NCBI GenBank assembly: GCA_016287065.1
Contig: JAEEVB010000084.1
Span: forward strand, 1-9,398
Length of the DNA stretch: 9,398 nucleotides
Direction: 5' to 3'
Source: Muribaculaceae bacterium
Lineage (GTDB): Bacteria; Bacteroidota; Bacteroidia; Bacteroidales; Muribaculaceae
Part shown: one piece after another, positions 1 through 6,619 of the stretch
Layout of the letters: the number at the start of each line of letters is the position of its first letter
Numbering within the stretch: the first letter of the stretch is position 1
Program-made: the position numbers and the translations under genes
Notes under the pieces: generated by a model
The model's database searches: none
What the model saw: the letters and a program-made list of their open reading frames with translations, nothing else
Told to the model about the DNA's origin: nothing

Positions 1-5
1 ATTGT

Positions 6-284
6 TCACTCAGTTATTTCGGGATCGTAGAGTCGCGCGTTCATGTTCACCAGCCCGAACCACGGTAGGTGCTCATGCCCCGTGTAGCCCCTGCCCAAGA
101 GCAGGTCGGGCTCTTCGCCCGGGGCGAACGGCACCAGCGTGACGGGGTCGCGCAGCGTGCCCCACGGGTCGTAGCTGAGCCGCTGCAGCGCATTGCCCGC
201 CGAGTCGGTCACGGCCGTGATGCTGCCCATGTTGTCGCGCACGATGTTAGTCACAGCAGATATGTTCGATAACCATTTCTCCAT
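6..284 (-). CDS. Truncated RHS repeat-associated core domain fragment
   Basis: This 92-residue frame encodes only the last part of a Bacteroidota RHS/YD-repeat core: an IVRDNMGSITAVTDSAGN strand, then YDPWGTLRDP, then GRGYTGHEHLPW (about residues 64-75), then NMNARLYDP. In intact RHS proteins that last motif continues as LGRFLSPDP and then the variable toxin. Here it stops after PEITE, so the core is cut exactly at the toxin junction. The ATG at 284 is preferred; a TTG lies one codon upstream and an in-frame stop a few codons above that, so the fragment does not extend into a longer RHS frame. It starts 12-15 nt after the stop of membrane protein A and may be co-transcribed. It is clearly GC-richer than the genes beside it. 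It is most likely a displaced RHS tip or recombination remnant, not a working shell protein. Only five bases follow its stop, so what lies downstream is unknown. Confidence 0.75.
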   Translation of the reverse strand: MEKWLSNISAVTNIVRDNMGSITAVTDSAGNALQRLSYDPWGTLRDPVTLVPFAPGEEPDLLLGRGYTGHEHLPWFGLVNMNARLYDPEITE

Positions 285-299
285 CAATTTATTGTATGG

Positions 300-698
300 T
301 TATTTAGTGATTAAATTCATTAGCATCTTTAGGGTAATAGGCATTCCAGCCATTGCAACCATGGACATCGCTATAAAGATTAATAATTTGTGTTTATAAT
401 TTTTTTGTTCATAATGTTCAGTTATTCTTTTCCATCGATTGTTCTTTTTATAATAAATAAATGATAATATAAGGAATACTATTAGAATTATTAAAAAATT
501 CAATTTCCTACTCGAGCCGTTTAAGGCTAGTTGTATTAGTTGGCATGGAATATAACTGAATAGAATGCTTAAATTAATAGCCAACCACAGACCAACCCCT
601 AAAGAACCGGTCAGCAATGATGGCTCATCATCACTAATACCGATTCTTATATATTTAGAGCATAAATAAAAATAAAAATCAATTATTTTCATAGTCAT
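300..698 (-). CDS. Membrane protein A, candidate immunity protein
   Basis: The predicted protein has 132 residues and about three hydrophobic segments (roughly 31-55, 65-83 and 103-125). An amphipathic N-terminal stretch contains FYLCSKYIRIG. The sequence EPSLLTGSLGVG precedes the first segment, and a basic loop KKNNRWKRITEHYEQK (about 84-99) lies between the second and third. It is a clear paralogue of the protein at 889-1293: both carry FYLCxKYxxIG, EPSLLxG and KKNxxWKxIxEHYEQK. The ATG at 698 lies 8 nt after the stop of a small toxin-tail-like ORF (707-868), and an RHS core fragment follows 12-15 nt downstream. I do not recognise a named family. From the context, a small membrane protein directly after a toxin-tail fragment and beside RHS sequence, I infer an immunity protein that protects the inner membrane. 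That role is inference; the membrane topology and paralogy are visible. Confidence 0.7.
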   Translation of the reverse strand: MTMKIIDFYFYLCSKYIRIGISDDEPSLLTGSLGVGLWLAINLSILFSYIPCQLIQLALNGSSRKLNFLIILIVFLILSFIYYKKNNRWKRITEHYEQKNYKHKLLIFIAMSMVAMAGMPITLKMLMNLITK

Positions 699-706
699 AT
701 AAGAGT

Positions 707-868
707 TTAATAATCTATGTTATCATAAATCAGTTCATCACCCCAAATTGCATTGGCAATGCCGAGGCCCAAAGAGATATAGGGGCCTGCCAATGGAATC
801 CTTGCAGTTGCTGCGATTGTTAACAATACGCCGTTGCTTGTCAATCTGTTTAAAAGCCTTGGGCTCAT
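707..868 (-). CDS. Small toxin-tail-like ORF, 53 aa
   Basis: This frame starts at an ATG 20 nt after the stop of membrane protein B and ends 8 nt before the start of membrane protein A. It begins MSPRLLNRL, has a hydrophobic glycine/alanine-rich middle (about residues 14-42) and ends GLGIANAIWGDELIYDNIDY. The last 23 or so residues match the end of the ORF at 1305-1424 (GLGISNAIWGDELYESIDF), and each lies directly upstream of a paralogous membrane-protein gene. This conserved position and motif argue that it is real coding sequence. The likeliest reading is the extreme C-terminus of a polymorphic RHS toxin that has lost its core. A free-standing small membrane-active peptide is the alternative. 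The hydrophobic composition would suit a membrane-targeting toxin. There is no catalytic motif and no database support. Confidence 0.55.
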   Translation of the reverse strand: MSPRLLNRLTSNGVLLTIAATARIPLAGPYISLGLGIANAIWGDELIYDNIDY

Positions 869-888
869 TGCTCAATAGTTTTTATTGT

Positions 889-1293
889 TCATGAACAGAG
901 TTTTATGATTTGCTTGATAACAAAGGGTATAGCGCCAAGAAAGAACAAATACATAAAAATAGTATAAACCGTAAAAACCAAAAATTCACATTTTATCTTT
1001 TTTTGTTCATAGTGTTCAATAATCTTTTTCCATTTATCATTTTTCTTAAAATAAAAATAAGAAAATATGATAGCAGCAATAATCACGCAAATAGTAAATA
1101 GAGTGATTGTTCTGCCACCTGAACCAAAAATCAATATATGCATTTTTGTTGATGGAATTGTGCCAAGTAAAGCGATTACAGTAAGTCCCAATAATGTACC
1201 AAATCCTCCGGCACCCGAGAGTAATGATGGTTCATGTTTGCCGATGTCCATATATTTTGCACAGAGATAGAAAAAGAATTTAAACATGTTCAT
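889..1293 (-). CDS. Membrane protein B, candidate immunity protein
   Basis: The protein has 134 residues with hydrophobic segments at about 28-46, 61-81 and 102-127, and the same plan as membrane protein A: FYLCAKYMDIG near the N-terminus, EPSLLSGAGGFG before the first segment, and the basic juxtamembrane loop KKNDKWKKIIEHYEQK (about 83-98). The start used is the ATG at 1293 (MNMFKF), matching the start of protein A. An upstream ATG at 1300 is out of frame. The toxin-tail-like ORF at 1305-1424 ends 11 nt upstream and another begins 20 nt downstream, so the gene sits in a compact minus-strand series. The DNA is strongly AT-rich compared with the GH2 and GHL10 genes, suggesting a different origin. 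The immunity function is inferred from context only; no named family was recognised. Confidence 0.7.
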   Translation of the reverse strand: MNMFKFFFYLCAKYMDIGKHEPSLLSGAGGFGTLLGLTVIALLGTIPSTKMHILIFGSGGRTITLFTICVIIAAIIFSYFYFKKNDKWKKIIEHYEQKKIKCEFLVFTVYTIFMYLFFLGAIPFVIKQIIKLCS

Positions 1294-1304
1294 TTATCAT
1301 TTAT

Positions 1305-1424
1305 TTAAAAATCTATCGATTCATATAGCTCGTCGCCCCAAATTGCATTAGAGATACCCAAGCCTATAGAAATAAAGGGATGGTGTTGAAAATTGGTTTC
1401 GGCATATTTGTATTTTGTTTCCAT
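1305..1424 (-). CDS. Small toxin-tail-like ORF, 39 aa
   Basis: The frame starts at an ATG only 4 nt after the stop of membrane protein C and ends 11 nt before the ATG of membrane protein B. It begins METKYKYAE and ends GLGISNAIWGDELYESIDF. That ending aligns without gaps over GLGI[AS]NAIWGDEL with the ORF at 707-868, while the N-terminal halves differ. The match therefore covers just the part next to the immunity-like gene. This is expected if both are leftover 3' ends of toxin genes whose 5' parts were replaced. It could instead be a short translated leader or peptide coupled to the downstream gene. No function can be assigned from the sequence alone. Confidence 0.5.
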   Translation of the reverse strand: METKYKYAETNFQHHPFISIGLGISNAIWGDELYESIDF

Positions 1425-1428
1425 ATCA

Positions 1429-1839
1429 TTATTTGCTGAGCATGACAACAAAGAAGAGGACAAATGACAATATTACATAGGCTAAGACTGCATATCCTTT
1501 CAGTTTGTGATATTTTTCGTTCCTATATTTGTGAGCCAATGCTTTGTATCGCCTTTCTCCTTTTGCGTACCTATAAAGCAATAACAATGTAACAAGATAC
1601 AAACCTGAAAATACAAAAATGAGACTATAAGTGAAGTCTATAAATAGGCAAGTTATAGCGTTTGCATTAAGAGTTAATAGAAGAGAGAAATGAATACAAC
1701 CATAATCTTCATAACCAAGAGCGTTTTCCCATTTAATACCGAAAATACTGAAAATATTAGATAAGTCGGTTATGTAATACCACCATTTGTTGGCATGGGT
1801 AATCCTATAGAATATGTAATCAAAAATATCTCTTATCAT
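1429..1839 (-). CDS. Membrane protein C, divergent paralogue, candidate immunity protein
   Basis: The protein has 136 residues with hydrophobic segments at about 48-67, 70-90 and 113-133. It follows the same plan as A and B: a second membrane segment ending in an aromatic/basic loop (YRYAKGERRYKALAHKYRNEK, about 89-109), then a third hydrophobic helix and a C-terminal lysine. The loop aligns in position and charge with KKNxxWKxIxEHYEQK of A and B but shares few residues, so this is a more distant relative. It is the first gene of the compact minus-strand series. Unlike A and B, no GLGI[AS]NAIWGDEL-type tail was found upstream of it. It lies 157 bp downstream of the end of the GH2 gene, and no clear promoter was found in that gap. 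The immunity role is inferred by association. Confidence 0.65.
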   Translation of the reverse strand: MIRDIFDYIFYRITHANKWWYYITDLSNIFSIFGIKWENALGYEDYGCIHFSLLLTLNANAITCLFIDFTYSLIFVFSGLYLVTLLLLYRYAKGERRYKALAHKYRNEKYHKLKGYAVLAYVILSFVLFFVVMLSK

Positions 1840-1884
1840 GTTTGTTTAGAGGTGTATAAAACGGCACTGATTTCTTTACTCCAT

Positions 1885-1907
1885 TAACGTGTAAAAAATG
1901 CACGTTA
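1885..1907. repeat. 7-bp inverted repeat in the GH2 to accessory-region gap
   Basis: TAACGTG (1885-1891) and CACGTTA (1901-1907) form a perfect 7-bp stem around a 9-nt loop. It lies between the end of the GH2 gene and membrane protein C, where a transcription stop for the GH2 operon would be expected. No clean T-run follows on either strand, so terminator function is doubtful; it may be an operator or chance. Confidence 0.3.
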
Positions 1908-1996
1908 TTCTCTCTTTCGATCTCACTTTCTTTTTGAACTATCAAGAAATCCTTACAAGTTGCCTTCTCGTCAATCCCTCCTCTTTAATTTCAATA

Positions 1997-4441
1997 TTAT
2001 TGATTAATGGGGATGTTGAGGGTTTGTTTCATGCCGGTTTTGCGGTCTTTTACTGTGAGGGTGGCTTTGCCGGCCTTGTCGCCAGCCTGCACCACCACCA
2101 CGAGTTGGCCATGGAAGAGTTTCATAGTGGGATTGGTGAATACTTCGACCGAGGTGGCATCGCCGTTGCACACGGCACGGAAGGTGCCGTTGCCCTGCAC
2201 CGTGAATTCGAGCTGATCGTCGGCATCGGGGCACAGCGTGCCGTTCTTGTCCACGAGGCTCACAGTGACGAAGGCCAGATCGTTGCCATCGGCCTTGAGG
2301 CTGGTGCGGTCGCTCTCCAGTTGCAGGCGTGCGGGTTTGCCGGCGGTGCGCACCACCTGCTCGCCAGCGCGGTTGCCGTTCTCGTCATATACCACCACTT
2401 TGAGTTCGCCCGGCTCATATTTCACATTGCGCCAGCGCAGACGGTAGCGGTCGAGACGTGTGCTGGGGTCTTTGCTGATGCGTCCCTGGCTCTTGCCGTT
2501 GACAAAGAGCTCGGCGCTGGGATAATCGGTATAGCAGTAGACGGGTGTCACCTTACCCTCGCGGCCTTTCCAGGTCCAGTGGGGCAGCAGGTGAATGGTG
2601 TGGTCTTGCTTGTTCCAATGGCTGCGGTATAGGTAGAAGCGGTCCTTGGGCAGTCCGGCGAGGTCCACAATGCCGTAGTAGCTCGAGCGACTGGGCCAGT
2701 AGGCGTCGTAGGGCGTGGGTTCGCCCAGATAGTCGAAGCCAGTCCACACAAACTCGCCCACTGTCCAGGGCATATCGTCTTGCAGACGCCAGTCGTCGTC
2801 AGGCAGGTTGCTCCACCAGCAGTGCTCCAGGTCGTAGCCCGAGCACTGTCCGTCTTCGTAGGCTTTTCCTGTGGCCACAGTGTCGGGGAAACAGTAGTGG
2901 CCGCGGGTGCTCACGGTCGATGCCGTTTCGCTGCCCAGCAGGTAACCCTGGCGCAAGAGCGGGAAGGTAGGCTCGTAGCGGTGTGTGCGGTAGTTGTAGC
3001 CCGGCACATCGGCAGCGTCGGCAAAACCGCTGGCAATGTCACCATCGGGCTGGTCCATGCCGCAGGTCACTGGGCGGCTGGGGTCGAGCAGGTGACACAG
3101 GCCCACCAGCTGACGGTAGCGCTCGGCACCTTCTTCCTTCCTTTGCTCGGGAATCTCGTTGCCCACGCTCCACATCACAATGCAGGGGTGGTTGCGGTGA
3201 TTCAGGATGAGGTTAGTGATATCTTTCTGCCACCAGTCGTTCCAGTGACGGTTGTAGCCGTTGCGCACTTTGGGCTCCTTCCAGCCGTCGAAGCTCTCGG
3301 CCATGACCATCATGCCCATGCTGTCGCACACCTCCATTTGCCAGGTCGAGGGCATATTGTGCGAGGTGCGTATGGCGTCTGCACCCATGTCCTTCATAAT
3401 GCGTATTTGCCTGATGAGCGCTGCCTTGTTGACTGCTGCGCCCAGCGGGCCCAGGTCGTGATGCAGACACACGCCTTTGAACTTGCGAGTCTGGCCGTTG
3501 AGTTGGAAACCATGCTGACGCGTGAAGGAAATTGTGCGGATGCCGAATTTCACTTCCTGATTATCGCAGTATTGCAGTGAATGGAGCAATGGAGTTTCCC
3601 CCTCGTTGTGAATGGGTTCTAACCGCTTGTTGTCATAGTCTTGATACAAGTCCACTTTCAGCTTGTAGAGCGTGGGGCTCTCGGGCGACCACAGCCGGGC
3701 AGCCGGCACATTGATCTTGGCTTCGGCATTGCCGTCGGTAGTTTGGACTTCTTTCTTAGTCACGACTTTGCCAGCTGCATCGGTGATGGTGAACACGAAG
3801 TTAGCCTCTGTGGCACTGGTTGAGCGGGCGCTCACGAGCAGTTCGGCTGTGCCGTCCTTCACGCGCAAGGTGCGAACAAAGGTCTGCCACGGGTCCAGGT
3901 GAATCGGGTGGTTGTAGCCCACGAGTTTCACGGGGCGGAACAAGCCGGCACCGGGATACCAGCGGCTGCTTTCCTCGAGATTTTCTAGTTTCACCACCAC
4001 ATCGATGGATTTATTGTACAGGTTGATGTACTTGGAAAGCGGCACCCTGAAGGCGTTGTAACCGTAGGCCCACTTGGCAGCAACTTCACCATTGACATAG
4101 ACGGTGGGCTCTGACATCGCTCCGTCGAACACCAGTTCCAAGTCACTGGCCAGATAACGCAGCTGTGTGCGATAGTAACCCTTGCCAATCCAGGGCAGGG
4201 CACCGCTGCGACCGGTGTGCTCGGTGGCGGTTTCCTCGCCATTTTCCTTGATAGCCACCACTTGCAGATCCCATTTCTTGTCGAAGGGGCCGCTAATGGC
4301 CCAGTCGTGAGGCACTTTCACATCAACCCAGTTGATGCTGTCGCGACTGAACTGCCAGTCGGTGATTTCGGCTTCCCATGCGGCTTGCACGGTGGGGCAC
4401 ATTGCACAGATGGCAGCGAATGATATCAATAACTTTTTCAT
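1997..4441 (-). CDS. Secreted glycoside hydrolase family 2, beta-galactosidase-like
   Basis: The 814-residue protein begins with a type I signal peptide (MKKLLISFAA...PTVQA, cleavage near residue 20), so it should reach the periplasm. The architecture is that of GH2: an N-terminal jelly-roll sugar-binding domain (about 25-175, with VPHDWAI and GKGYYRTQ), an immunoglobulin-like domain (about 180-305), a TIM barrel (about 306-600), then a DUF4982-like domain (about 620-690) and a C-terminal Ig/invasin-like domain (about 700-810). The acid/base is E429 in MWSVGNEIPEQ. The probable nucleophile is E505 in GSETAST, 76 residues later, the same spacing as in LacZ. GEFVWTGFDYLGEPTPYD (561-578) lines the active site in this subgroup. 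Removal of a terminal beta-galactoside is the best guess, but GH2 also includes beta-glucuronidases and beta-mannosidases, so the substrate is open. It lies 38 nt after the GHL10-like gene and is probably co-transcribed with it. Confidence 0.93.
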   Translation of the reverse strand: MKKLLISFAAICAMCPTVQAAWEAEITDWQFSRDSINWVDVKVPHDWAISGPFDKKWDLQVVAIKENGEETATEHTGRSGALPWIGKGYYRTQLRYLASDLELVFDGAMSEPTVYVNGEVAAKWAYGYNAFRVPLSKYINLYNKSIDVVVKLENLEESSRWYPGAGLFRPVKLVGYNHPIHLDPWQTFVRTLRVKDGTAELLVSARSTSATEANFVFTITDAAGKVVTKKEVQTTDGNAEAKINVPAARLWSPESPTLYKLKVDLYQDYDNKRLEPIHNEGETPLLHSLQYCDNQEVKFGIRTISFTRQHGFQLNGQTRKFKGVCLHHDLGPLGAAVNKAALIRQIRIMKDMGADAIRTSHNMPSTWQMEVCDSMGMMVMAESFDGWKEPKVRNGYNRHWNDWWQKDITNLILNHRNHPCIVMWSVGNEIPEQRKEEGAERYRQLVGLCHLLDPSRPVTCGMDQPDGDIASGFADAADVPGYNYRTHRYEPTFPLLRQGYLLGSETASTVSTRGHYCFPDTVATGKAYEDGQCSGYDLEHCWWSNLPDDDWRLQDDMPWTVGEFVWTGFDYLGEPTPYDAYWPSRSSYYGIVDLAGLPKDRFYLYRSHWNKQDHTIHLLPHWTWKGREGKVTPVYCYTDYPSAELFVNGKSQGRISKDPSTRLDRYRLRWRNVKYEPGELKVVVYDENGNRAGEQVVRTAGKPARLQLESDRTSLKADGNDLAFVTVSLVDKNGTLCPDADDQLEFTVQGNGTFRAVCNGDATSVEVFTNPTMKLFHGQLVVVVQAGDKAGKATLTVKDRKTGMKQTLNIPINQ

Positions 4442-4479
4442 AGTTGAAGCGATTTTAGTGTGTGTTTATGGTATGTTTT

Positions 4480-5979
4480 TTATAATTTCACTTTGGTTTG
4501 TGTGCCGTGCGGGCTCTCGTTGTTGCAGTGGTCGAGCGCCGTGACGACAAACACAAATTGCTTGCCCTTGGGCGCATACTGCGGCAGGGGCAATTGTGTG
4601 TCGCTGGTGATGGCGACAATGGCCTTGCTGTTGTTCAAGTCAATACGCTCACCTTTTGCGAAACGGTACACCACAAAGCGGGCTGCCTGCTGCAGCGGGT
4701 CGTCGGTCTTGGGTGGTTCCCAAACGAGGGTCTTCACCTTGTTGATTTTCTTTACCTTCAGGTCCTTCACCTCGGCGGGAGCAACATCGTCGAGCCACGG
4801 GTAGGTGGGCGGCAGGGCCAATGTTGACTGGCGGCCATTCATGAGCGAGTCGGTCACGCCCTTGTAGTTGGCGGTGAGGCTATAGCAGGGCCACCAGGTC
4901 ACGCCCTGCACATTGTCGAGGCTACGCATGATGCGCAGTTTGTGGTCGAGCTGTGTGGGGCAGGTGGGGTCGTCGGTGTCGGCATAGTCCATGGTGTTCT
5001 TGATGGCAAGGCCGTAGTACATGTGTCGGCCATAGGTGTGTTCGTTCCACCAGTCCATGAGTATCGCATCGCTCGCTTTGGGGTGCTCGAGCTGCCAGTA
5101 GAGCTGTGGCACCATGTAGTCGACCCAGCCCTCGGCGGTCCACTTGATGCAGTCGGCATAGAGCGCGTCGTAGCACTGCAGGCCGTTGGTGTCGCTGCCG
5201 TCGGGGTCACTTGCCTTGTTGCGCCAGATGCCGAAGGGGCTGATGCCCAGCCGCACCCAAGGCTTGATGTCCATGATGGTGCGGTGCATGCCCAAGATGA
5301 GCGAGTCAACATTGGCGCGGCGCCAATCGGCACGGTCCCAGCCTATGCCATACAGGTCGTAGCTGGCGGTATCAGGAAATTCCTTTCCCTCGATGGGATA
5401 GGGATAGAAGTAGTCGTCCATGTGAATAGCATCGACATCGTAGCGTGTGACAATGTCGGCCACCACGCGGCAAATGTGCTCGCGGCACTCGGGATAGGCG
5501 GGGTCGAAGTAGTTCTGCTCGCCATACTTGAGGAACCACTCGGGATGCTGCTTGATGAGCGCGTCGGGTGCCAACTGGTAGTCGTAGCCCACGCGGTAAG
5601 GGTTGATCCACGCGTGCAGTTCCATGCCGCGCTTGTGACTCTCCTCAATCATCATCTGCATGGGGTCCCACACGGGTGTGGGAGGCACGCCGCCAGTGCC
5701 GCTCAGCCAGAAACTCCACGGTTCCAGCGCATCGGCATAGAAAGCATCGGCCTGGGGTCGGCAATGGAAAATGATGGCGTTGCAGCCCGCCATCTGCAGG
5801 CTGTCGAGCATGTTGAGCAGGTAGGCTTTGTTCTCGGCCGTTGTGTGCTTGGCGTAGTAGCGGTCGCCCACTGTGGGTATCCACACGCCGCGGAATTCGC
5901 GCTTGGGGTTATTCTGCGCCACAGTGCTTAGCGCAATGAGCAGCGCGCCAGCCAGGGCAAGGGTCCTTATTGATTTCAT
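4480..5979 (-). CDS. Secreted GHL10/DUF187 family glycosidase-like protein with C-terminal FN3-like domain
   Basis: The 499-residue protein starts with a signal peptide (MKSIRTLALAGALLIALSTVAQ, cleavage near 22). A TIM-barrel glycosyl-hydrolase-like domain of the DUF187/GHL10 type follows (about 28-390), marked by FRGVWIPT (29-36), HAWINPYR (122-129), DAIHMDDYFYPYP (183-195), GISPFGIWRN (245-254) and DYMVPQLYW (287-295). The acidic DD pair in the third motif is typical of the active-site cleft. Residues about 398-497 look like a fibronectin type III domain. One characterised relative, E. coli DigH (YddW), cleaves peptidoglycan glycan strands stripped of peptides, so a cell-wall glycan is a possible substrate; pairing with a GH2 enzyme would also fit dietary or host glycans. 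It heads the operon with the GH2 gene and has a near-consensus promoter upstream. Confidence 0.9.
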   Translation of the reverse strand: MKSIRTLALAGALLIALSTVAQNNPKREFRGVWIPTVGDRYYAKHTTAENKAYLLNMLDSLQMAGCNAIIFHCRPQADAFYADALEPWSFWLSGTGGVPPTPVWDPMQMMIEESHKRGMELHAWINPYRVGYDYQLAPDALIKQHPEWFLKYGEQNYFDPAYPECREHICRVVADIVTRYDVDAIHMDDYFYPYPIEGKEFPDTASYDLYGIGWDRADWRRANVDSLILGMHRTIMDIKPWVRLGISPFGIWRNKASDPDGSDTNGLQCYDALYADCIKWTAEGWVDYMVPQLYWQLEHPKASDAILMDWWNEHTYGRHMYYGLAIKNTMDYADTDDPTCPTQLDHKLRIMRSLDNVQGVTWWPCYSLTANYKGVTDSLMNGRQSTLALPPTYPWLDDVAPAEVKDLKVKKINKVKTLVWEPPKTDDPLQQAARFVVYRFAKGERIDLNNSKAIVAITSDTQLPLPQYAPKGKQFVFVVTALDHCNNESPHGTQTKVKL

Positions 5980-6011
5980 AATAGTATAGGTGTAAATTGG
6001 GTTTTATAGCA

Positions 6012-6043
6012 CAAAGTTAATGTTTTGAAACTTTTTTAGCAAA
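6012..6043 (-). promoter_or_regulatory. Bacteroidota-type promoter for the GHL10-GH2 operon
   Basis: On the minus strand TTTG (6043-6040) is followed after 20 nt by TAACTTTG (6019-6012). This matches the Bacteroidota primary sigma consensus TTTG - about 20 nt - TAnnTTTG. Transcription would start near 6005, leaving a leader of about 25 nt before the ATG at 5979. Confidence 0.7.
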
Positions 6044-6071
6044 TTGTGCGTCACAATTCATGAATAATCAC

Positions 6072-6079
6072 TATTTTTG
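6072..6079 (+). promoter_or_regulatory. Probable -7 box for the TerB-like gene
   Basis: TATTTTTG matches the TAnnTTTG -7 consensus and lies 22 nt upstream of the ATG at 6102. No TTTG is present at the expected distance; the nearest TTG (6044-6046) is too far by about 5 nt. The promoter is plausible but weak, and it is arranged back to back with the GHL10 promoter. Confidence 0.4.
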
Positions 6080-6101
6080 CTAAACCCAAACACGAAGAGC
6101 G

Positions 6102-6443
6102 ATGAAAGAACAACCCATGTTTAACGATGGTGAGCGCGCGGCGCTGGTGAGCCTGCTGCTCGAAATGGTGAATGTGGACCACAGCGTGGCCTACGAGGAA
6201 CTGATTGTGACCAACAACATCAATTCGCGATTTGCCATCAGCACCGACGACTTCAACACCGGTCGCAACCTCGACCCCATCTACGCGCTCTATGTGGTCA
6301 AGAATATGAACGACGAGCAGAAACGCATCGTGGCACAGCTGCTGGTGGAGGTGATTGACGCCGACGAGCTGGTGACCGACGAGGAAATCAACCTGCTCAA
6401 CTTTATTTGCGATGCCACCGGCCTCGACCTCCTCTTTCCCTGA
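6102..6443 (+). CDS. Small TerB-like protein
   Basis: The 113-residue protein is soluble, helical and acidic, with no signal peptide or membrane segment. Two similar halves carry the TerB-type pattern of an acidic cluster followed by an E-rich helix: EMVNVDHSVAYEEL (21-34) and EVIDADELVTDEEI (83-96), the second with DEQKRIVAQLL before it and NLLNFICDATGL after it. The TerB fold (also at the N-terminus of DjlA) is a small helical bundle linked to metal binding and membrane-stress systems, but stand-alone copies in Bacteroidota mostly have no known role. It is the only clear plus-strand gene in the window and is transcribed away from the carbohydrate operon. No other ter genes are nearby, so tellurite resistance should not be assumed. 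Confidence 0.75.
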   Translation: MKEQPMFNDGERAALVSLLLEMVNVDHSVAYEELIVTNNINSRFAISTDDFNTGRNLDPIYALYVVKNMNDEQKRIVAQLLVEVIDADELVTDEEINLLNFICDATGLDLLFP

Positions 6444-6607
6444 ATGCTTAGAAGCCGCCCCACTACCCTCCTCCAATTTGACATAATAGCCCACAGATTT
6501 CGTTAAATTATTTAACGAAGTACTATTTTACAGGCCTCAAATGTTAAATTCGCGTTAAAACCGAGATTTTTATGCTTGAAAATTATGTTTTATAACATAT
6601 TTCGCAT
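6444..6607. other. Intergenic stretch with a perfect 9-bp inverted repeat
   Basis: No coding sequence is supported here. TTCGTTAAA (6499-6507) and TTTAACGAA (6511-6519) form a perfect 9-bp inverted repeat around TTA, 56 nt after the terB-like stop. GTTAAA recurs just downstream (6543-6548 and 6554-6559). With an AT-rich stretch after it, the palindrome could end terB-like transcription or act as a protein-binding site for the promoter-like box at 6608. The sequence does not decide between these. Confidence 0.45.
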
Positions 6608-6615
6608 TAACTTTG
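6608..6615 (+). promoter_or_regulatory. -7 box upstream of the candidate small RNA
   Basis: TAACTTTG is a perfect match to TAnnTTTG and the same octamer found at the GHL10 promoter. The expected -33 position (about 6583-6588) reads TATG rather than TTTG, so the upstream element is imperfect. No protein gene follows on this strand; the next clear signal is the terminator at 6735-6767. Confidence 0.45.
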
Positions 6616-6619
6616 CAGT

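Noticed and set aside
1820..1982. Open minus-strand frame running into membrane protein C, examined as a possible third toxin tail
   Set aside because: It has no ATG, no GLGI[AS]NAIWGDEL motif and a generic lysine/glutamate-rich composition; it overlaps the start of protein C, unlike the other two tails.
1898..2632. Long open frame on the plus strand opposite the GH2 gene
   Set aside because: It is antisense to a strongly supported GH2 gene; its composition (histidine-, valine- and alanine-rich runs) is typical of a shadow of GC-rich coding sequence, and no domain is recognisable.
2780..3580. 266-codon plus-strand open frame opposite the GH2 catalytic domain
   Set aside because: It overlaps the catalytic motifs of GH2 on the other strand and has no recognisable domain; it reflects codon bias of the real gene.
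4942..5931. 329-codon plus-strand open frame opposite the GHL10-like gene
   Set aside because: The minus-strand frame has a signal peptide, family motifs and a promoter; the plus-strand product is low-complexity and unlike any known protein.
6102..6443. Tellurite resistance operon
   Set aside because: Only a single TerB-like domain is present; no terC, terD or terE neighbours are in the window.
6051..6494. Minus-strand open frame across the TerB-like gene
   Set aside because: The plus-strand frame has the TerB pattern and sensible start; the minus-strand frame is its antisense shadow.
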